26,432 nt of DNA from PR03 sp964353555 (GTDB taxonomy: Bacteria; Myxococcota_A; UBA9160; PR03), in NCBI GenBank assembly GCA_964353555.1, contig CAYGWM010000056.1, positions 1-26,432 on the forward strand, written 5' to 3'. Below the pieces are notes generated by a model. It worked only from the letters and a program-made list of their open reading frames with translations, did not search any database and was not told where the DNA came from. Numbering within the stretch: position 1 is the first letter of the stretch; every line of letters begins with the position of its first letter. The translations under genes and the position numbers were made by a program. This document shows, one piece after another, positions 1 through 7,092 of this stretch.

Positions 1-1
1 C

Positions 2-106
2 GTGGTCGAGGTCCACGTCAACCGCTTGCGCCGAAAGCTCGAGTCGGCGGGAGCCGCCGACTGCATCCGCACCGTGCGCGGAGCGGGATATTCGATCGAT
101 GCGTGA
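2..106 (+). CDS. Response regulator, OmpR family, C-terminal end only
   Basis: Only the last 34 residues are in the window; the gene begins upstream. They form the recognition helix and wing of an OmpR/PhoB winged-helix domain: VHVNRLRRKLE followed by IRTVRGAGYSID, the usual end of this family. It would be the DNA-binding partner of the sensor kinase that follows, whose ATG lies 8 bases inside this gene, so the two are probably translated together. The receiver domain cannot be seen. The neighbouring efflux-pump remnants suggest a metal-responsive regulator of the CusR/CzcR kind, but that is inferred from context alone. Confidence 0.9.
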   Translation: MVEVHVNRLRRKLESAGAADCIRTVRGAGYSIDA

Positions 107-1550
107 TGCCCGCGCGTTCTTCCGCCGCGTCGAGGTCCAGATGGGGCTCGTCATCGCCGCGGCGATCGCGCTGCTGCTGATCGGCGTCGTGACGACGCTC
201 TTCTTTGTTGCGACGCACGATGCCATCGAGGTGCTCGATCGTGAGCTCGGCGCCGATCTCCACCGCGTTGCGGCAGAACTCGACAGTCGCGACGACGGGC
301 AGCTGCGCGAGCTGCAGGTCGCTGGCGGAACGGTTTTCCGTCTGGTCGATGCCAGCGGCGCCACACATGAGTTCTCGGAGTCGTGGCCTTCGGCCGGCCG
401 CCTGTGGCCGCACCGCACCTCCTCGCTGCTGCTCAGCGTCGCCTCGCGCGAAGATCATCTCGTGCGCGCACTCCGCGTAGCGAACGGCGGGCACCTGGAA
501 GGCGCTGCTCCGCTCGCAGACTTCGTCGACGAGAGTCGCGAGCATCTCGGTCAAATCGCAGCCAGTCTGCTGCTCGGAATCTTTGGAACGATCGCCGTTG
601 CCAGCTTCGCGACGCGACGCGCGCTCGCCCCGCTGCGCGCGGCTACGCGAGCCGTCGAGGGCATCGACGAGCGCAGTCTCGATGCACGCCTCGCGCTGCG
701 CGGCAGCGCCGACGACATGGATCGCCACGCGACCGCGCTGAATCGCGTGCTCGAGCGACTCGAGCGCTCGTTCCAGCGCATCTCCGCGTTCAGCGCCGAC
801 GTCGCCCATCAGCTGCGCACGCCGGTGAATCGCGCGCTGAACCTCGTCGACGTCGCATTGCTCACCCAGAACGGCGCGGCGCCGCAGCATGAGATCGTTG
901 CGATTCGCGAGTCGATGGAAGAGATGCGCCGTCTGATCGAACGACTGCTGTTGCTCTCGAAAGGCGATGCAGGTCAGCTTCCGCTGTACCCCGAGCGAAT
1001 CGACCTCATCAGTCTCGGCACCGACCTCGTCGAACTGTTCCGCCCGACCTGCGAGCAGAACGACGTCGCGGTGGAGATCGGCGCCCACGGTGGCTTTGCC
1101 ATCGCAGTGGTCGACGCCGGGCTGTTGCAGCAGGCGGTCGCGAACCTGCTCGACAACGCGATCTCACACACGCCGGCCGGCGGCGCGATCCGCGTCGACG
1201 TCGCGGCCGACGCGGGCAACGCGACGATCGCGGTCAGCGATTCCGGCGCGGGCGTTCCGGAGCGCGATCGCGAGCGGATCTTCGACCGTTTCGTCCAGCT
1301 CGACGGATCGCGCAACCAGCCGGGCGCAGGCCTCGGCCTCGCGATTGCGCGGATGATCGCGCGACTGCACGGCGGGGACCTGAGAGCCGTCGCCTCACCG
1401 CTCGGCGGCGCGCGCTTCGAGCTGCGCGTCCCGCTCGACGGCCCGAAACCGGCGCCGATGCGCCCGCTCGGGAGCGACGCTGAATCGGGTGAAGAGACCG
1501 TCATGCACCGTTCATCGGCTCGAGAGATGAGTCGCCGTTCTGCAAATTGA
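99..1550 (+). CDS. Membrane sensor histidine kinase (heavy-metal-sensor type)
   Basis: This 483-residue inner-membrane sensor kinase should autophosphorylate and pass the phosphate to the regulator encoded just upstream. A first membrane helix lies at about 16-38, a periplasmic sensor region at about 40-150, and a second helix at about 152-172. A HAMP linker follows, then the H-box AHQLRTP with His237. The ATP-binding domain shows the N-box (NLLDNAISHTP, about 349-359), the G1 box DSGAGVP (381-387), the F-box IFDRF and the G2 box GAGLGLA. The order and the short sensor region match CusS/IrlB-type kinases. About 35 low-complexity residues follow the usual end of the domain. The ATG overlaps the regulator by 8 bases. 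The ligand is unknown; metal sensing is inferred from the efflux remnants downstream. Confidence 0.9.
   Translation: MRDARAFFRRVEVQMGLVIAAAIALLLIGVVTTLFFVATHDAIEVLDRELGADLHRVAAELDSRDDGQLRELQVAGGTVFRLVDASGATHEFSESWPSAGRLWPHRTSSLLLSVASREDHLVRALRVANGGHLEGAAPLADFVDESREHLGQIAASLLLGIFGTIAVASFATRRALAPLRAATRAVEGIDERSLDARLALRGSADDMDRHATALNRVLERLERSFQRISAFSADVAHQLRTPVNRALNLVDVALLTQNGAAPQHEIVAIRESMEEMRRLIERLLLLSKGDAGQLPLYPERIDLISLGTDLVELFRPTCEQNDVAVEIGAHGGFAIAVVDAGLLQQAVANLLDNAISHTPAGGAIRVDVAADAGNATIAVSDSGAGVPERDRERIFDRFVQLDGSRNQPGAGLGLAIARMIARLHGGDLRAVASPLGGARFELRVPLDGPKPAPMRPLGSDAESGEETVMHRSSAREMSRRSAN
1500..1531 (+). promoter_or_regulatory. Possible response-regulator box before the efflux remnant
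   Basis: Two TCAT half-sites, at 1501-1504 and 1512-1515, are 11 bases apart start to start, the usual spacing for direct repeats bound by OmpR-family dimers. TCATC at 1512-1516 also pairs with GATGA at 1526-1530 as a short inverted repeat. The site lies within the 3' end of the kinase gene, about 40-70 bases before the truncated efflux gene, where a target operator would be expected. Sites this short can arise by chance. Confidence 0.2.
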
Positions 1551-1567
1551 AGCCAGTGAGCCGTAGG

Positions 1568-1786
1568 ATGTCGACGTGCAGAGAGTCGCGACACTGGGCG
1601 GTCACGCTGGCGGCGGCGCTGCTCGTCGCGTGCCAGCACGTCGCTCCCGCTCCGCTCTCCGCGGAACGAAGCGCGGCCGCGCTCGAGGCGCGCTCGCTCT
1701 CCGATCCCGGCTTGCGCAGCTTTCTCGAGCGGCAGCTCGCGACATCATTCCCCGCCTGGGCGGCCTCGCGACCTCGACCGCGATGA
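1568..1786 (+). pseudogene. Truncated TolC-family (CzcC-like) outer-membrane efflux protein, N-terminus only
   Basis: From the ATG at 1568 the frame encodes a lipoprotein signal peptide (LAAALLVACQ, lipobox ending in Cys). It is followed by APAPLSAERSAAALEARSLSDPGLRSFLE, given here only as key blocks: PLSAERSAAALEARSL and DPGLRSFLE, a recognisable N-terminus of CzcC/TolC-type channel proteins. A short FPAW follows, then the likeness ends and the frame stops after 72 residues, whereas the family is about 400-450 residues long. A TTG at 1547 that overlaps the kinase stop could extend it by 7 codons. The channel-forming helices are missing, so no working protein is expected. Confidence 0.6.
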
Positions 1787-1857
1787 ACCTGTTGCTGCTG
1801 CCCGTGCTGTGTGCGCGCTACGGACGCTTCGCGCGCGCGGAGAGCGCTTCGTCGTAG
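1741..1857 (+). pseudogene. C-terminal remnant of a CzcA/CusA-type RND efflux pump
   Basis: This sequence is in another frame from the preceding TolC-like fragment. It encodes GGLATSTAMNLLLLPVLCARYG and then a stop; the key blocks are GGLATST and NLLLLPVL. These match the last membrane helix and C-terminus of heavy-metal RND pumps, where GGL-TST-LNLLVLP-LY is typical. About 1000 upstream residues of the pump, and the periplasmic adaptor gene expected between, are absent. The junction with the TolC-like part falls at roughly 1750-1765. The end overlaps the 3' end of the convergent glycosyltransferase gene by 40 bases. Confidence 0.55.
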
Positions 1858-2960
1858 AGCCGCAGCGCGATTTCCGCAAAGCGTTCCGGCGCGAAACAGT
1901 GCTCGGCCCGTTTGCTCGCGGCGGCCCCCATCGCGGCGCGGCGCGACGGATCGCCCAGCAGCACCTCCCACCCGGCCGCGAGCGAGGTCGCCGTCTCGTC
2001 GACGAGCAGGCCCGTCTCGCCGTCGACGACGATCTCCGCGAGCGCGCCGCGGCGCGTCGTGACGGCGGGGATCCCGCAGGCCGCCGCTTCGAGCAGCGCA
2101 CGGCAACTGCCGTCGGAGCCGGGTACGAGGAACGTGAAGACGTCGATCGAGCGCAGCACGTCGGCGTAGTCGCCGGCGCGGTAGCCAGCGAATACCACGC
2201 GATCGGCGATGCCGAGTTCCGCTGCCGGCAGCTCCGCTACCCGCGCGCGATGCGTGCCTCGACCGATGATCAGCAGCCGCGCGTTTGGACGTCGCGCGAA
2301 CAGCTGCTGCGCGGCCGCCAGCAACAGATCGAAAAGCCGGTGCGGCTGCATCCGCGCGACGATGCCGATCACCTCGTGCTCGGGCGCGAAGCCGAGGGAG
2401 CTGCGAACGAGCGGATCGGCCGGCTGCGGCCGGTAGCGCGCGAGATCGACCGCGCCGAACGCACCTGCGATCGGGCGCGCACCGCGCAACGACGCGTTGC
2501 CACGCGCCGTTTCGGGGGACACACACAGTAGAGCGTCCGTCGCGGAGCCAAAGAGCCAGCGATTCCACGGCGTGCGCGCGATGCGCTCGGCGACCCGGTA
2601 GCTGCGCACGATTGCGGTGGTGTCGCGACGGCCGCGCGCGGCGCGCCACGCGAGGACGTGGTCGCGCGTGTGCCAGCAGTGCACGACGTCGATCGCGTTC
2701 GCGCCGAGCCAAGCGCGCAGTCGCGTGGCGTCCTTGCGATCGGCCAGTGGATGCACACCGCGCCGCCGATCGAGCGGGACGACCGATGCGAAGCCCGCGG
2801 ATTCCGCTTCCGATCCGAGCGAGCGGCTGGCCTCGGCAGGCGCATTCGGGTAGGCCATCGCCACCGCGTGTCCGCGCACGCGCTGGGCTTCGGCAAGGCG
2901 CAGCATCGGCTCGGCCGGACCGGTCCACTTCCAGTCGCTGGTGAGCTGGAGGATCTTCAT
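1818..2960 (-). CDS. Glycosyltransferase, GT4 family (GT-B fold)
   Basis: This 380-residue protein probably adds a sugar to LPS core or another surface glycan at the cytoplasmic face of the inner membrane. It opens with MKILQLTSDWKWTGP, a GT4 N-terminal domain start. The C-terminal Rossmann domain carries VIGIVARMQPHR, LLIIGRG and the donor-site segment PGSDGSCRALLEAAACGIP. In that segment the first acidic residue of the usual E-x7-E pair is Asp; the second Glu is kept. The ATG at 2960 overlaps the stop of the upstream GT2 gene in an ATGA, so it is the last gene of the long minus-strand run. Donor and acceptor cannot be told from the sequence. Confidence 0.85.
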   Translation of the reverse strand: MKILQLTSDWKWTGPAEPMLRLAEAQRVRGHAVAMAYPNAPAEASRSLGSEAESAGFASVVPLDRRRGVHPLADRKDATRLRAWLGANAIDVVHCWHTRDHVLAWRAARGRRDTTAIVRSYRVAERIARTPWNRWLFGSATDALLCVSPETARGNASLRGARPIAGAFGAVDLARYRPQPADPLVRSSLGFAPEHEVIGIVARMQPHRLFDLLLAAAQQLFARRPNARLLIIGRGTHRARVAELPAAELGIADRVVFAGYRAGDYADVLRSIDVFTFLVPGSDGSCRALLEAAACGIPAVTTRRGALAEIVVDGETGLLVDETATSLAAGWEVLLGDPSRRAAMGAAASKRAEHCFAPERFAEIALRLYDEALSARAKRP

Positions 2961-3859
2961 CCGGCCTTATGAGTCTCGCCGCTCGCCGTTGGCTCGCTAC
3001 GCGGGAGCAGCGCATGAGTCTCGCCGCTCGCCGTTGGCTCGCTACGCGGGAGTAGCTCATCAGTCTCGCCGCTCGCGTCGGGCTCGCTACGCGGGAGCAT
3101 CTTCTCCCGGAGCTTCACGTACTTCGCAAACACGTAGAACGACGAAGTTGCGGCGATCACGAAGCCGGGCCAGCCGTCGAGGAGCCCGCGCTTCCAGACG
3201 TAGCACTCGAAGAATTTCGCGGGCGGATGCGCGATCGCGCGCCACAGCGAGAAGCGGCGGCCTTCGCCTGCCCACACCTCCGACACGACATCCGAGAAGC
3301 GCTGCAGGGTGCGCAGATGGGCGGCGAAGTCGGCGTAGGTGAAGTGCACGAGTTCGGCGTCGAGCCGGCGCACGGGGCCGTCGGCGATCAGCTTGTCGTG
3401 CGGATCGACGCCGCCCCAGCGCGCCTTGCCGCGGCGCACCAGCCGCAGCTTCCAATCCGGATACCAGCCGCCGTGGTCGATCCAGCGGCCCAGATAGAAG
3501 ACGTGACGGCGCACTTCGAAGCCGGCTTCGCGTACGTCGCCGCGCAGCACGACCTCGATCGCCTCGCGCAGCGCGGGCGTACAGCGTTCGTCGGCGTCGA
3601 CGCAGAGCACGAAGTCGCCGGTCGTCTGTTCGAGCGCCCAGTTTTTCTGGGCGACGTAGCCGGGCCACGCGTGGTGCAGCACACGCGTCGCGTGTTTTCG
3701 TGCGATCTCGAACGTTCCGTCGCGGCTGCCGGAATCGACGACGACGATTTCATCGCACCAGGCGAGGCTCTCGAGACAGGCGCCGATGTTGCGCTCTTCG
3801 TCGAGACAGATCACAGCCGCCGAGACGGTTTTTCGCGGCGCTCCCGCCGCCTCGCTCAC
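2957..3859 (-). CDS. Glycosyltransferase, GT2 family (WaaE/LgtF-like), with a repeated C-terminal tail
   Basis: This protein of 300 residues is a GT-A-fold transferase resembling WaaE/LgtF enzymes, which add glucose or a similar hexose to inner-core heptose. Seen are SAAVICLDEERNIGACLES, EIVVVDSGSRDGT, the QKNWAL segment, and the metal-binding DAD at 88-90 (LCVDADER). The GTG at 3859 is chosen because it overlaps the rel stop in a GTGA; longer starts would run into rel. The catalytic part ends near residue 254 (KYVKLREKM). After it come three 15-residue repeats, consensus LPRSEPTASGETHAL, encoded by 45-bp DNA repeats, then a short end. The tail is not part of the family and looks added. The downstream GT4 gene starts in an ATGA overlap. 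Confidence 0.85.
   Translation of the reverse strand: MSEAAGAPRKTVSAAVICLDEERNIGACLESLAWCDEIVVVDSGSRDGTFEIARKHATRVLHHAWPGYVAQKNWALEQTTGDFVLCVDADERCTPALREAIEVVLRGDVREAGFEVRRHVFYLGRWIDHGGWYPDWKLRLVRRGKARWGGVDPHDKLIADGPVRRLDAELVHFTYADFAAHLRTLQRFSDVVSEVWAGEGRRFSLWRAIAHPPAKFFECYVWKRGLLDGWPGFVIAATSSFYVFAKYVKLREKMLPRSEPDASGETDELLPRSEPTASGETHALLPRSEPTASGETHKAG
2971..3105 (-). repeat. Three tandem 45-bp repeats inside the 3' end of the GT2 gene
   Basis: The units are 2971-3015, 3016-3060 and 3061-3105. The first two are almost identical; the third differs at several bases. On the coding strand each reads LPRSEPTASGETHAL or a close variant (one unit has Asp for Thr and for His). The 45-bp length keeps the frame, so the array lengthens the protein without breaking it. 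There are no spacers, so it is not a CRISPR array. No other copy was noticed in the window. Confidence 0.9.
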
Positions 3860-6012
3860 GTGCGGACCCGCTCGACGCTGAGGACGCCGCGCACCCGTTC
3901 GATTTCCTTCATCACGCCGGTGAGCGCACGCAGATCGGTGACCCACAGATCGAACTCGTGGGTGGCGGTCTGATCAGCGGCGTTGGTGCTGACGCGCGCC
4001 GCGCCGATGTTGACGTGGGTGCCCGCGATCGACTTGGTGATCTTCGCGAGCACGCCGGGTTGATCGACCGACACCGCACGCACGCGCACCAGCCGCGGCT
4101 TCGTCGACTTCGCCTCCCACTGCACGTCGATGCGGCGGTCGGGATCGAGGGTAAAGGCGTGCTGGCAATCGCGGACGTGCACGGTGACGCCGCGACCGCG
4201 CGTGACGAAGCCGATCACGTCGTCGCCCGGCAGCGGATTGCAGCAATTGGCGAAACGCACGAGCACGTCCGAGACGCCGTCGACGTTGATGCCGGTGCTG
4301 GGCTTTGCTTCGCGCTCGCGACCGAAGATGCGGCGCCGCCGCTTCGGAGCGGGCTCCGGTTCGGGCGCTGCATCGCCGCGCAACTTCGCGACGATCGGGG
4401 CCGGCGCGAGGCGGCCGTAGCCGATTGCCGAGAACAGATCGTCCGGCGAACCCGAGACTTCGGTTCCGGCCAGCTCGGCGAGCTGTCCGCTCTCGAGCAG
4501 CCGCGCGAGCGAAAGACCGACGCGCCGCAGTTCCTTCTCGAGGATGTCGCGGCCCAGTTCGCGGCTGCGCGCCTGCTCGGCGACGCGGATCGCGTGGCGC
4601 ACCTTCGAGCGCGCCTTACCGGACACGACGAAGTCGAGCCAGTCCTTGCGCGGAACCTGCGACTCGCTCGTCATGATCTCGAGCGTGTCGCCGTCAGCGA
4701 GCACATGGCGCAGCGGCACGATCTTGCCGTTCACGCGCGCGCCCGAGCAGTGCTCGCCCACTTCGGAGTGGATCGCGTAGGCGAAATCGACGGGCGTGCT
4801 GCCCTTCGGCAGGTTGATGACGTCGCCCTTTGGCGTGAAGACGAAGACCTCGTCCGGGAACAGATCGACCTTCAGCGCATCGAGGAACTCGTGCGGGTCG
4901 GACAGTTCCTGGTGGCGGTCGAGCAGCTGGCGCAGCCACGCAAACTTCTGCTCGTCTTCATCGCGATCGCCCGAAAGACCTTCTTTGTACTTCCAGTGCG
5001 CGGCAATGCCGAGTTCCGCATTGCGGTGCATCTCGCGCGTGCGGATCTGCACTTCCATGCGCTCACCGTAGGGACCGATCACGGTGGTGTGCAGGCTCTT
5101 GTATCCGTTGGGTTTGGGCAGCGCGACGTAGTCCTTGAAGCGGCCCGGGACCGGGCGCCAGGTGCCGTGCACGATACCGAGCGCCGTGTAGACCGAATCG
5201 GCCCCGCCATCGAGGATGATGCGGAACGCGATCACGTCGTGGATCTCGTCGAGCGTGACGCCTTGCGTTGTCATCTTTGCCTGGATCGACGCCATCTCCT
5301 TGTCGCGGCCGGTCACTTCGGCGGTGATGCCGGCTTCCCGCAGCTTTGCCGACAGGATGCCGAGGACTTCCTCCACGTACTGCGCCCGTTCCTTGCGCCG
5401 CGCGTAGAGCTGCTTCTCGAGATCCTCGGCGAGCTGTGGGCGCAGCGTGCGGAACGCCAGATCGACCAGCTCGCGGCGCATCCAGTCGATGCCGAGCCGG
5501 TGTGCGAGCGGCGCGTAGATGTCGGCCGTCTCCTGTGCGACGCGGCGCTTGGCGTCGTCCGACATGAAGCCGAGCGTGCGCATGTTGTGCAGTCGGTCGG
5601 CGAGCTTGATCAGCAGGATGCGGATGTCCTTCGACATCGCGACCAGCATCTTGCGGAAGCTCTCGGCCTGGCGTTCGCGCGCCGAGGTGAACTCGATCTT
5701 CGCGATCTTGGTGAGACCCTCGACCAGGAAGGCGACCTCGTCGCCGAAGAGCCGGCGGATCTCACCCGCGGTAGTGAGCGTGTCTTCGAGCGTGTCGTGG
5801 AGCAGCCCGGCAACGACCGCGGCGGGGTCGAGTCGCATCTCCGCCAGCACGCCGGCGACCTCGAGCGGGTGGATCAGGTACGGCTCGCCCGAAAGCCGCT
5901 GCTGTCCCTCGTGCACCTTGGCTGCGAACACGTAGGCGCGCTGCAGCATCCCGAGGTCTGCGTCGGGATGGTGCTCGAGAACTTTGTCGGCGACGTCGTT
6001 GAAACGGAGCAT
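3856..6012 (-). CDS. rel: Bifunctional (p)ppGpp synthetase/hydrolase, RelA/SpoT family
   Basis: This 718-residue cytoplasmic enzyme makes and breaks the alarmone (p)ppGpp. The hydrolase domain is intact: HD at 72-73 and ED at 76-77 within LLHDTLEDT. The synthetase domain has RFKD at 291-294, the RxKD form typical of bifunctional Rel/SpoT rather than the ExDD of synthetase-only RelA, then LPKPNGYKSLHTT. The TGS domain spans about 388-448 (DEVFVFTPKGD). A conserved Cys pair is at 590-591 (FANCCNPLPGDD), and an ACT domain is at about 642-715. The ATG at 6012 gives the normal length; the open frame upstream only overlaps gmk antisense to its own reading. It lies 43 bases after gmk, the usual neighbour, but with no rpoZ between them. 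The stop overlaps the next GT2 gene in a GTGA. Confidence 0.97.
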   Translation of the reverse strand: MLRFNDVADKVLEHHPDADLGMLQRAYVFAAKVHEGQQRLSGEPYLIHPLEVAGVLAEMRLDPAAVVAGLLHDTLEDTLTTAGEIRRLFGDEVAFLVEGLTKIAKIEFTSARERQAESFRKMLVAMSKDIRILLIKLADRLHNMRTLGFMSDDAKRRVAQETADIYAPLAHRLGIDWMRRELVDLAFRTLRPQLAEDLEKQLYARRKERAQYVEEVLGILSAKLREAGITAEVTGRDKEMASIQAKMTTQGVTLDEIHDVIAFRIILDGGADSVYTALGIVHGTWRPVPGRFKDYVALPKPNGYKSLHTTVIGPYGERMEVQIRTREMHRNAELGIAAHWKYKEGLSGDRDEDEQKFAWLRQLLDRHQELSDPHEFLDALKVDLFPDEVFVFTPKGDVINLPKGSTPVDFAYAIHSEVGEHCSGARVNGKIVPLRHVLADGDTLEIMTSESQVPRKDWLDFVVSGKARSKVRHAIRVAEQARSRELGRDILEKELRRVGLSLARLLESGQLAELAGTEVSGSPDDLFSAIGYGRLAPAPIVAKLRGDAAPEPEPAPKRRRRIFGREREAKPSTGINVDGVSDVLVRFANCCNPLPGDDVIGFVTRGRGVTVHVRDCQHAFTLDPDRRIDVQWEAKSTKPRLVRVRAVSVDQPGVLAKITKSIAGTHVNIGAARVSTNAADQTATHEFDLWVTDLRALTGVMKEIERVRGVLSVERVRT

Positions 6013-6055
6013 CGGTTCCCGGGGCCGGGGGGCCGGTGGTTTCGCTGAGCTTACC

Positions 6056-6703
6056 TCAGCCCGGCAGCCACGCGGCCAGCGCCGGATCGAGCGTCGCCCG
6101 CAGCCTCGCGAGGCTGAAGCGATCGGCCACTTTGGCGAGCGACCCGGCGCGCACGGCCGCGACGATCGAGAGCACGTCGCCCACCGCGCGCTCCGCATCC
6201 TCGTTCACGACGAAGCTGTCGAAGAGATTCGCCGTTGCGAACTCGCGGCGCGCGATCGCGAGCCGGCGATCGATCTCTTCACTCTTTTCCGTGCCGCGCC
6301 CGCGCAGTCGCGATTCGAGCCCCGCGAGCGACGGCGGCAGCAGGAAGATCAGATGCGCGTCGGGGCGCCGCTCGCGCACCTGCCGCGCGCCCTCGGTCTC
6401 GATTTCGAGCAGTACGTCCTGGCCCCGCGCGAGCGGCGCGTCGATCGCCGCCCACGAGGTTCCGTAGAGGTTGCCGCTGTACTCCGCGTGTTCGAGGAAC
6501 GCGCCTGCCGCGACCAGCTTGCGGAACTCGGTAGACGAGACGAAGTGGTACTCGACGCCGGGGCGCTCGCCCGGGCGCGGCGCGCGCGTGGTGTGGGACA
6601 CCGACACCACGATACCCGCGTCGCGCGCAATGACACCCTTGCAGACCGTCGTCTTGCCCGCGCCCGACGGCGCCGAGAGCACGAACGGAACGCCGCGGCG
6701 CAT
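6056..6703 (-). CDS. gmk: Guanylate kinase
   Basis: This 215-residue cytoplasmic enzyme phosphorylates GMP to GDP using ATP. The P-loop is VLSAPSGAGKTT near the N-terminus. It is followed by the GMP-binding segment SVSHTTRAPRPGE-GVEYHF (the typical T-R-x-P-R-x-G-E, Y-x-F pattern), then YSGNLYGTS and VLLEIETEGARQVR, as in the family. The length is close to the usual ~205. The start could be ATG 6703, used here, or TTG 6712, which would overlap the remA stop in a TTGA and add three residues. It sits in the order yicC-remA-gmk, common to many bacteria, and just before rel, so GTP/GDP supply and alarmone metabolism are adjacent. Confidence 0.95.
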   Translation of the reverse strand: MRRGVPFVLSAPSGAGKTTVCKGVIARDAGIVVSVSHTTRAPRPGERPGVEYHFVSSTEFRKLVAAGAFLEHAEYSGNLYGTSWAAIDAPLARGQDVLLEIETEGARQVRERRPDAHLIFLLPPSLAGLESRLRGRGTEKSEEIDRRLAIARREFATANLFDSFVVNEDAERAVGDVLSIVAAVRAGSLAKVADRFSLARLRATLDPALAAWLPG

Positions 6704-6708
6704 GCCGC

Positions 6709-7092
6709 TCAAGCGTGCGGCCCCGCGTCGTCCTCCACGAGGCGCGCGGCGAGCGTCTCGGGGTTGATGGCGGAGAGCACCACGTGATCGCTGTCGAGGA
6801 TCACGATCGAGCGCGTGCGGCGACCTTCGGTCGCGTCGATCAACTTGCCGCGCTCGGCGGCTTCGTGACGCAGTCGGCGCATCGGCGATGCGTTGGGTGC
6901 GACGATCGCGACGACGCGGCGCGCTGCGACCAGGTTGCCGTAGCCGACGTTCAGCAGTCTTTGCTGCTGCGTTCGGGTCAGAAGGGTTTCCTCTCCGCTC
7001 GGGGCTTCTTTGTCGGAAGCTTCGCGCGGGGCGCGGGAGCGGACCTTGTGGACTTCGCGCATCGCGCGATGGAGCGAATTGGGATCATTCAA
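6709..7092 (-). CDS. remA: RemA-like DUF370 regulatory protein with an N-terminal extension
   Basis: Residues from about 43 onward match RemA/DUF370: LLNVGYGNLVAARRVVAIV, then PNASPMRRLRHEA, RGKLIDATEGRRTRS and DSDHVVLSAINPETLA. RemA of Bacillus is a small DNA-binding activator of matrix genes that assembles into rings; in other phyla its role is little known. The usual protein is about 85-90 residues and starts at the LLNVGYGN block. Here an extra 40 or so charged residues precede it. The start is uncertain: TTG 7092, used here, has AGGTG seven bases upstream and overlaps the yicC stop by 8 bases; ATG 7062 would give 117 residues but has no ribosome site. It lies between yicC and gmk, the position conserved in many genomes. 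Confidence 0.85.
   Translation of the reverse strand: MNDPNSLHRAMREVHKVRSRAPREASDKEAPSGEETLLTRTQQQRLLNVGYGNLVAARRVVAIVAPNASPMRRLRHEAAERGKLIDATEGRRTRSIVILDSDHVVLSAINPETLAARLVEDDAGPHA

Noticed and set aside
1547..1857. One intact small lipoprotein gene
   Set aside because: The lipoprotein frame stops soon after the family likeness ends, and the pump-like helix lies in a different frame, so two remnants fit better than one gene.
2971..3105. CRISPR array
   Set aside because: Units are head to tail with no spacers, lie inside a coding frame, and no cas gene is present.
3700..6048. A 780-codon open frame on the plus strand opposite rel
   Set aside because: Same cause: arginine- and valine-rich translation without motifs; rel on the other strand is intact from HD to ACT domain.
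6709..7092. rpoZ (omega subunit) next to gmk
   Set aside because: The sequence matches DUF370/RemA (GYGN, SP-x2-R, IDAT-GRRTR, DSDHVVLSA), not omega.
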